A DNA stretch of 7,382 nt, taken from NCBI GenBank assembly GCA_964537075.1, contig CAZIBB010000041.1, positions 1-7,382 on the forward strand, written 5' to 3'. Every line of letters begins with the position of its first letter. The first letter of the stretch is position 1. This document shows positions 5,701 to 7,382 of this stretch, in pieces. Below the pieces are notes generated by a model. It worked only from the letters and a program-made list of their open reading frames with translations. It ran no database searches and was not told the origin of the DNA. Position numbers and translations under genes: made by a program. This DNA is from CAYTED01 sp964537075. Lineage in GTDB: Bacteria > Patescibacteriota > Minisyncoccia > Moranbacterales > UBA1568.

Positions 5701-6770
5701 CCACCATAGCGCACGACGACATTCGTGAGAGAAATCGCGCCACCCGTGAATCCCTGGAGAGCGCACCAATCCCCGGCGGCGGGAGCCGTGCTCGCCCCAT
5801 CCTTATTGGTATCGCCCTGTATCGTATCATCTTTCTGCGACGTGAAAATGACCGGATCGGCATCAGGAGCTCCCACCGCAAGTGTCCCGAAGACATTGAA
5901 TGTCGAGCGATTCTTCAGCTTTATCACTGCCCCCGGTTCGATAGTCACGGTTACACCGGCAGGAATCGTCGGTCCGTACCCACCAATACTGAGAACATTC
6001 GCCGGAGCATAGGGCAATCCATCTCGTGGAAGCACGACGTCTTTCATGAGGGCGTTCGCTCCTAGCCAGATACCGCCCTCTCCGCTATTGCCGCCTTCAT
6101 TATGGAACTCTCCTCCAGCGATAGATACTGCGGTATTCGCAGGACCATTTCGAATAAATGTATTTTTTCCAAATGAGAGTATCCCTCCTTTATGCGTGAG
6201 AGCGGAGAGATTACCATCTGAAAAGGAACTCTCACGTACCGTCGTCGTTCCGCTCGCTGTAATGATTGCATAATTGAAATAAGAGAAATCACAATGAGTC
6301 ACGGTTAGGGTTCCGCCTGCATTATTGAGAAATGGAGAGGACAATCCACCATAGCGGAAAGAAACAGCATTCACCGTAACCATACCCTTATTCGATAGGG
6401 AAATTCCATGCCAGTCTCCGAATACGGATGGAGAGGTTGTATTACCATCATTATTCGTGTCTCCAGCGACAGAATCATCGAGAAGAGATGTGAAAATAAC
6501 TTGCTCTGCATCGGGAGATCCGATATGAAGAGAACCACCTTGTACCAAGATTGCCACGTGTCCTTTGGAAACCTTGATAATCGTTCCGGGTTCAATCGTG
6601 AGTGTTGTTCCCTGTGGAACCGCTACATAACCCGCTATATACGGACTATTGGCCTTGGTCCACACGACATTCCCAGAGAGCGTTCCCGAAGCATACGTCG
6701 CCGCCTGAGCAGAATCGGCATAAAAAAACACTCCGAGAAATAACAGGAGTGACAAGGCGACTTTTTTCAT
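2730..6770 (-). CDS. Giant secreted beta-helix / lipase-like hydrolase with Ig/OmpL47-like domain
   Basis: This is a 1346-residue exported protein. Residues 1-23 are a signal peptide (MKK, hydrophobic core, cleavage after AQA). Residues 24-480 form a right-handed parallel beta-helix with a duplicated module (43-142, 258-357) and a closing NNWWGDASGPYH segment (445-456). Residues 488-915 look like an LCAT/PGAP1-like alpha/beta hydrolase: oxyanion-type segment VMFLPGIKSSRLY (496-508), YDWR (589-592), nucleophile elbow IIAHSNGG with Ser635, GTPQMGTP (664-671). By pattern, Asp855 in GDEVVVTPSA and His892 complete the triad. Residues 930-1080 are beta-rich and end in a calcium-loop-like DMDGDGTND (1061-1069). 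Residues 1084-1176 resemble an OmpL47/Ig-like module. Residues 1181-1346 are unrecognised. No LPXTG or membrane anchor is seen. Cysteines C336/C358, C488/C492 and C826/C836 may form disulfides. The hydrolase call is strong; substrate unknown, perhaps lipid esters of neighbouring cells. Confidence 0.93.
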   Translation of the reverse strand: MKKVALSLLLFLGVFFYADSAQAATYASGTLSGNVVWTKANSPYIAGYVAVPQGTTLTIEPGTIIKVSKGHVAILVQGGSLHIGSPDAEQVIFTSLLDDSVAGDTNNDGNTTSPSVFGDWHGISLSNKGMVTVNAVSFRYGGLSSPFLNNAGGTLTVTHCDFSYFNYAIITASGTTTVRESSFSDGNLSALTHKGGILSFGKNTFIRNGPANTAVSIAGGEFHNEGGNSGEGGIWLGANALMKDVVLPRDGLPYAPANVLSIGGYGPTIPAGVTVTIEPGAVIKLKNRSTFNVFGTLAVGAPDADPVIFTSQKDDTIQGDTNKDGASTAPAAGDWCALQGFTGGAISLTNVVVRYGGCQTFGQVYNLGSDITIKNAKFSDSFAYHILNWGGTLSLEDSELAGAGSMGIYYFTGMGLTAHNNSIHGNIGFGAKNNLLYPGDIDMTNNWWGDASGPYHSTNPNGLGDKVSDGILFNPWLGADPFAPKPTCTENCFSNVMFLPGIKSSRLYKAGVLGLEDKLWVPNHFGNDVENLFLDEDGRSIERVYTKADGALDEVVLPVVGGNIYKSFLNDLANLKELGTINDYQAFAYDWRMNVEDIVHDGTLYDDGVMHSAVADILKLAQSSKSGKAMIIAHSNGGLFAKALMMELERQGKSDQVDKIIFVGTPQMGTPLAMLSMLYGYDESALLGTLISREDARTFAENMPGAYGLLPSKKYFDRFDGNPFVNFVSDRTRYKNFKDAYGDAINSYGEFRQFLTGSGDGRSEPANDEVEIENTLREKFLTQANEMHERIDNWVSPATVEVTQIAGWGLDTVSGVKYTEKEKAQCHSAGGKVPSCMGIGEYEPIYEPEFTVDGDEVVVTPSALMMATAPNVKRYWVDLWSYDDPLTTERKHKDLFEVTPVRKILSDIIENLNVSLPENIKNSRPSPDGLDVEVNRLRMSLYSPLDIHLYDDAGHHTGPKKVLIDGEEHTVFEEGIPNSYYYQFGDRKYVGFGMGEHIRVEMDGYAEGSYTLKLEEVNSMESGDEIISHTTFLNLPTTADTIVKLDIPETGIADLSPLKADMDGDGTNDYKVIPVPDGVAVLDINPPTTDISLSGTHGADDWFTDTVTVTLSAEDDAGGVGVEKTEYSLDNGAIWNIYSDPFIISEEGVHTVQYFSTDKVGNKEEMKMMIIKIDKSAPEAKIVFNSATQKLDIIGVDNLSLVTILSSQPSPRVEGSQYATLTDEAGHTLQIRFSRYEEKNNRIVFGIDTLSYDGVGSPVSAELKYKWSVEKKSGGYRVLAMHANIGETFVETHYRPKENLTAVMMVPTDLDESENDDIASRPIKEKLSGMIIPSIITEQGTLKIMY
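5700..5999 (-). repeat. Beta-helix module copy 2 within the giant protein
   Basis: Residues 258-357 include VTIEPGAVIKL, VIFTSQKDDT, GDTNKDG, AGDWCA and VRYGG, matching copy 1 in order and spacing. This copy has gained a cysteine pair (C336, C358) that copy 1 lacks. Confidence 0.8.
6345..6644 (-). repeat. Beta-helix module copy 1 within the giant protein
   Basis: Residues 43-142 include LTIEPGTIIKV, VIFTSLLDDS, GDTNNDG, FGDWHG and FRYGG. Copy 2 at residues 258-357 has the same order of motifs. This is an ancient protein-level duplication; DNA identity is not obvious. Confidence 0.8.
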
Positions 6771-6801
6771 AAAGATATTTCTATTGATTTACCTCTCTCG
6801 A

Positions 6802-6807
6802 ATTATA
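6802..6807 (-). promoter_or_regulatory. Consensus -10 (TATAAT) for the giant protein operon
   Basis: TATAAT on the minus strand at 6807-6802 lies 31 bases before the ATG at 6770, giving a leader of roughly 25 bases. The -35 position (about 6825-6830) falls in the arm of the upstream gene's terminator and matches poorly. GAGAGG (near 6792-6797) lies about 20 bases from the ATG, too far for a normal ribosome site. Confidence 0.5.
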
Positions 6808-6819
6808 CAACACCATATT

Positions 6820-6854
6820 AAAAAAACCATCCCAATCTCTCAGGATGGCTTTTT
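6820..6854 (-). terminator. Rho-independent terminator of the 161-residue gene
   Basis: Read on the minus strand, GCCATCC (6849-6843) pairs with GGATGGT (6832-6826), including one G-U pair, around a 10-base loop, and is followed by a run of T (6826-6820). A-residues precede the stem. It stands just after the stop at 6871 and before the promoter of the giant gene, so the two genes are separate transcription units. Confidence 0.82.
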
Positions 6855-6870
6855 AATTTCAACAATTTCT

Positions 6871-7356
6871 CTACTTCTTCTCCACCGTCAGACGGTTGAT
6901 ACCGAAGCGTTTGAATTCACGATGCCATTTGTCGCAATACTCCTCCACTTTTTCAGGGAAATCCCCCGAGAGTTCCGCTACATGCATCTCCGCAGGAGTC
7001 GCCTCACGAAGGAAATCCCGTTGTCCGAGACGCGTCTCAAGTCGATCCCAAAATTCATCATCGAGGAAACTCTCCATCACTCCTTCGACATTTTTCACGA
7101 AACTTTCTTTCGGTACTACCTTGTTATGCCACTTCTTCGTGATATCGGCCAAGCCCAGTCCTTCAGCCTGCCGCCAGAGATGATCAATGACCGCAATGGA
7201 TGCGTCAACCCGTTCTTCACGAATATCAGCTTCTGATTCTCGAACCCAGAGTCCAAGCTCGGCAAGTACGAGAAGTTCCTCCAACTGTTCCTTGGTCATT
7301 TCGAGTCGGAGAGGCATTTCATTGAGCCATTTCGGCTTGAGTGCGAAGTATTTCAT
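6871..7356 (-). CDS. Acidic helical protein of unknown function, 161 residues
   Basis: I do not recognise the family. The protein has no signal peptide or membrane helix, so it should be cytoplasmic. It is rich in Glu, Leu and Trp and looks all-helical: one helix around 21-43 (TKEQLEELLVLAELGLWVRE), more around 44-66, 84-112 and 122-150. Regularly placed tryptophans (W10, W37, W61, W76, W103, W144) suggest a compact core or a partner surface. The start MKYFALKPKW is the only sensible one in the frame; upstream bases show no Shine-Dalgarno sequence, as is common in the presumed lineage. It is followed by its own terminator, so it is not in the giant-protein operon. Codon pattern and the absence of convincing alternatives on the other strand favour a real gene. 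Confidence 0.82.
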   Translation of the reverse strand: MKYFALKPKWLNEMPLRLEMTKEQLEELLVLAELGLWVRESEADIREERVDASIAVIDHLWRQAEGLGLADITKKWHNKVVPKESFVKNVEGVMESFLDDEFWDRLETRLGQRDFLREATPAEMHVAELSGDFPEKVEEYCDKWHREFKRFGINRLTVEKK

Positions 7357-7382
7357 ATTTGTGAAGAGGTTAGAAGATTAGG

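Noticed and set aside
1..7382. CRISPR array, tRNA, rRNA, transposase or integrase
   Set aside because: I saw no evenly spaced direct repeats of CRISPR length, no tRNA cloverleaf, no rRNA-like sequence and no transposase or integrase motifs.

Overview
The window looks like a fragment of an uncultivated small-genome bacterium, most likely of the Patescibacteria/CPR (Parcubacteria or Moranbacteria-like). The pointers are weak or absent Shine-Dalgarno sites, compact gene packing, mostly unrecognised small proteins, and a very large secreted protein joining a parallel beta-helix, a lipase-like alpha/beta hydrolase and Ig/OmpL47-like modules, an architecture I associate with these genomes. TGA is used as a stop codon, which argues against the Gracilibacteria/SR1 code. 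The lineage call is inference.

Layout, left to right. Positions 1-81 are the tail of a membrane protein on the plus strand. Positions 82-437 form a non-coding gap with three stacked imperfect inverted repeats, two of them resembling palindromic elements scattered through many bacterial genomes. Next comes a complete plus-strand DPM1/GtrB-like family 2 glycosyltransferase (438-1394), whose start codon overlaps the stop of a tiny upstream ORF. Positions 1395-1633 lie between convergent genes and hold an orphan promoter-like sequence, small hairpins and a strong bidirectional terminator, possibly a small RNA.

Everything else is on the minus strand. Positions 1634-2147 look like a toxin-antitoxin module: a Doc-type Fic protein and a 58-residue basic ORF upstream that overlaps it out of frame. 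A promoter with a palindromic operator candidate lies upstream of it. Then comes a two-gene operon: the 1346-residue secreted beta-helix/lipase protein (2730-6770), followed after 10 bases by a 141-residue four-helix membrane protein (2294-2719). Last is a 161-residue acidic helical protein of unknown function (6871-7356) with its own terminator.

The glycosyltransferase probably loads a sugar on a polyprenyl phosphate carrier for envelope glycans. The giant protein is an exported, probably esterase-active surface or secreted protein. The toxin-antitoxin stretch and the small membrane protein are visibly more AT-rich than the glycosyltransferase and most of the giant gene, which suggests separate acquisition.
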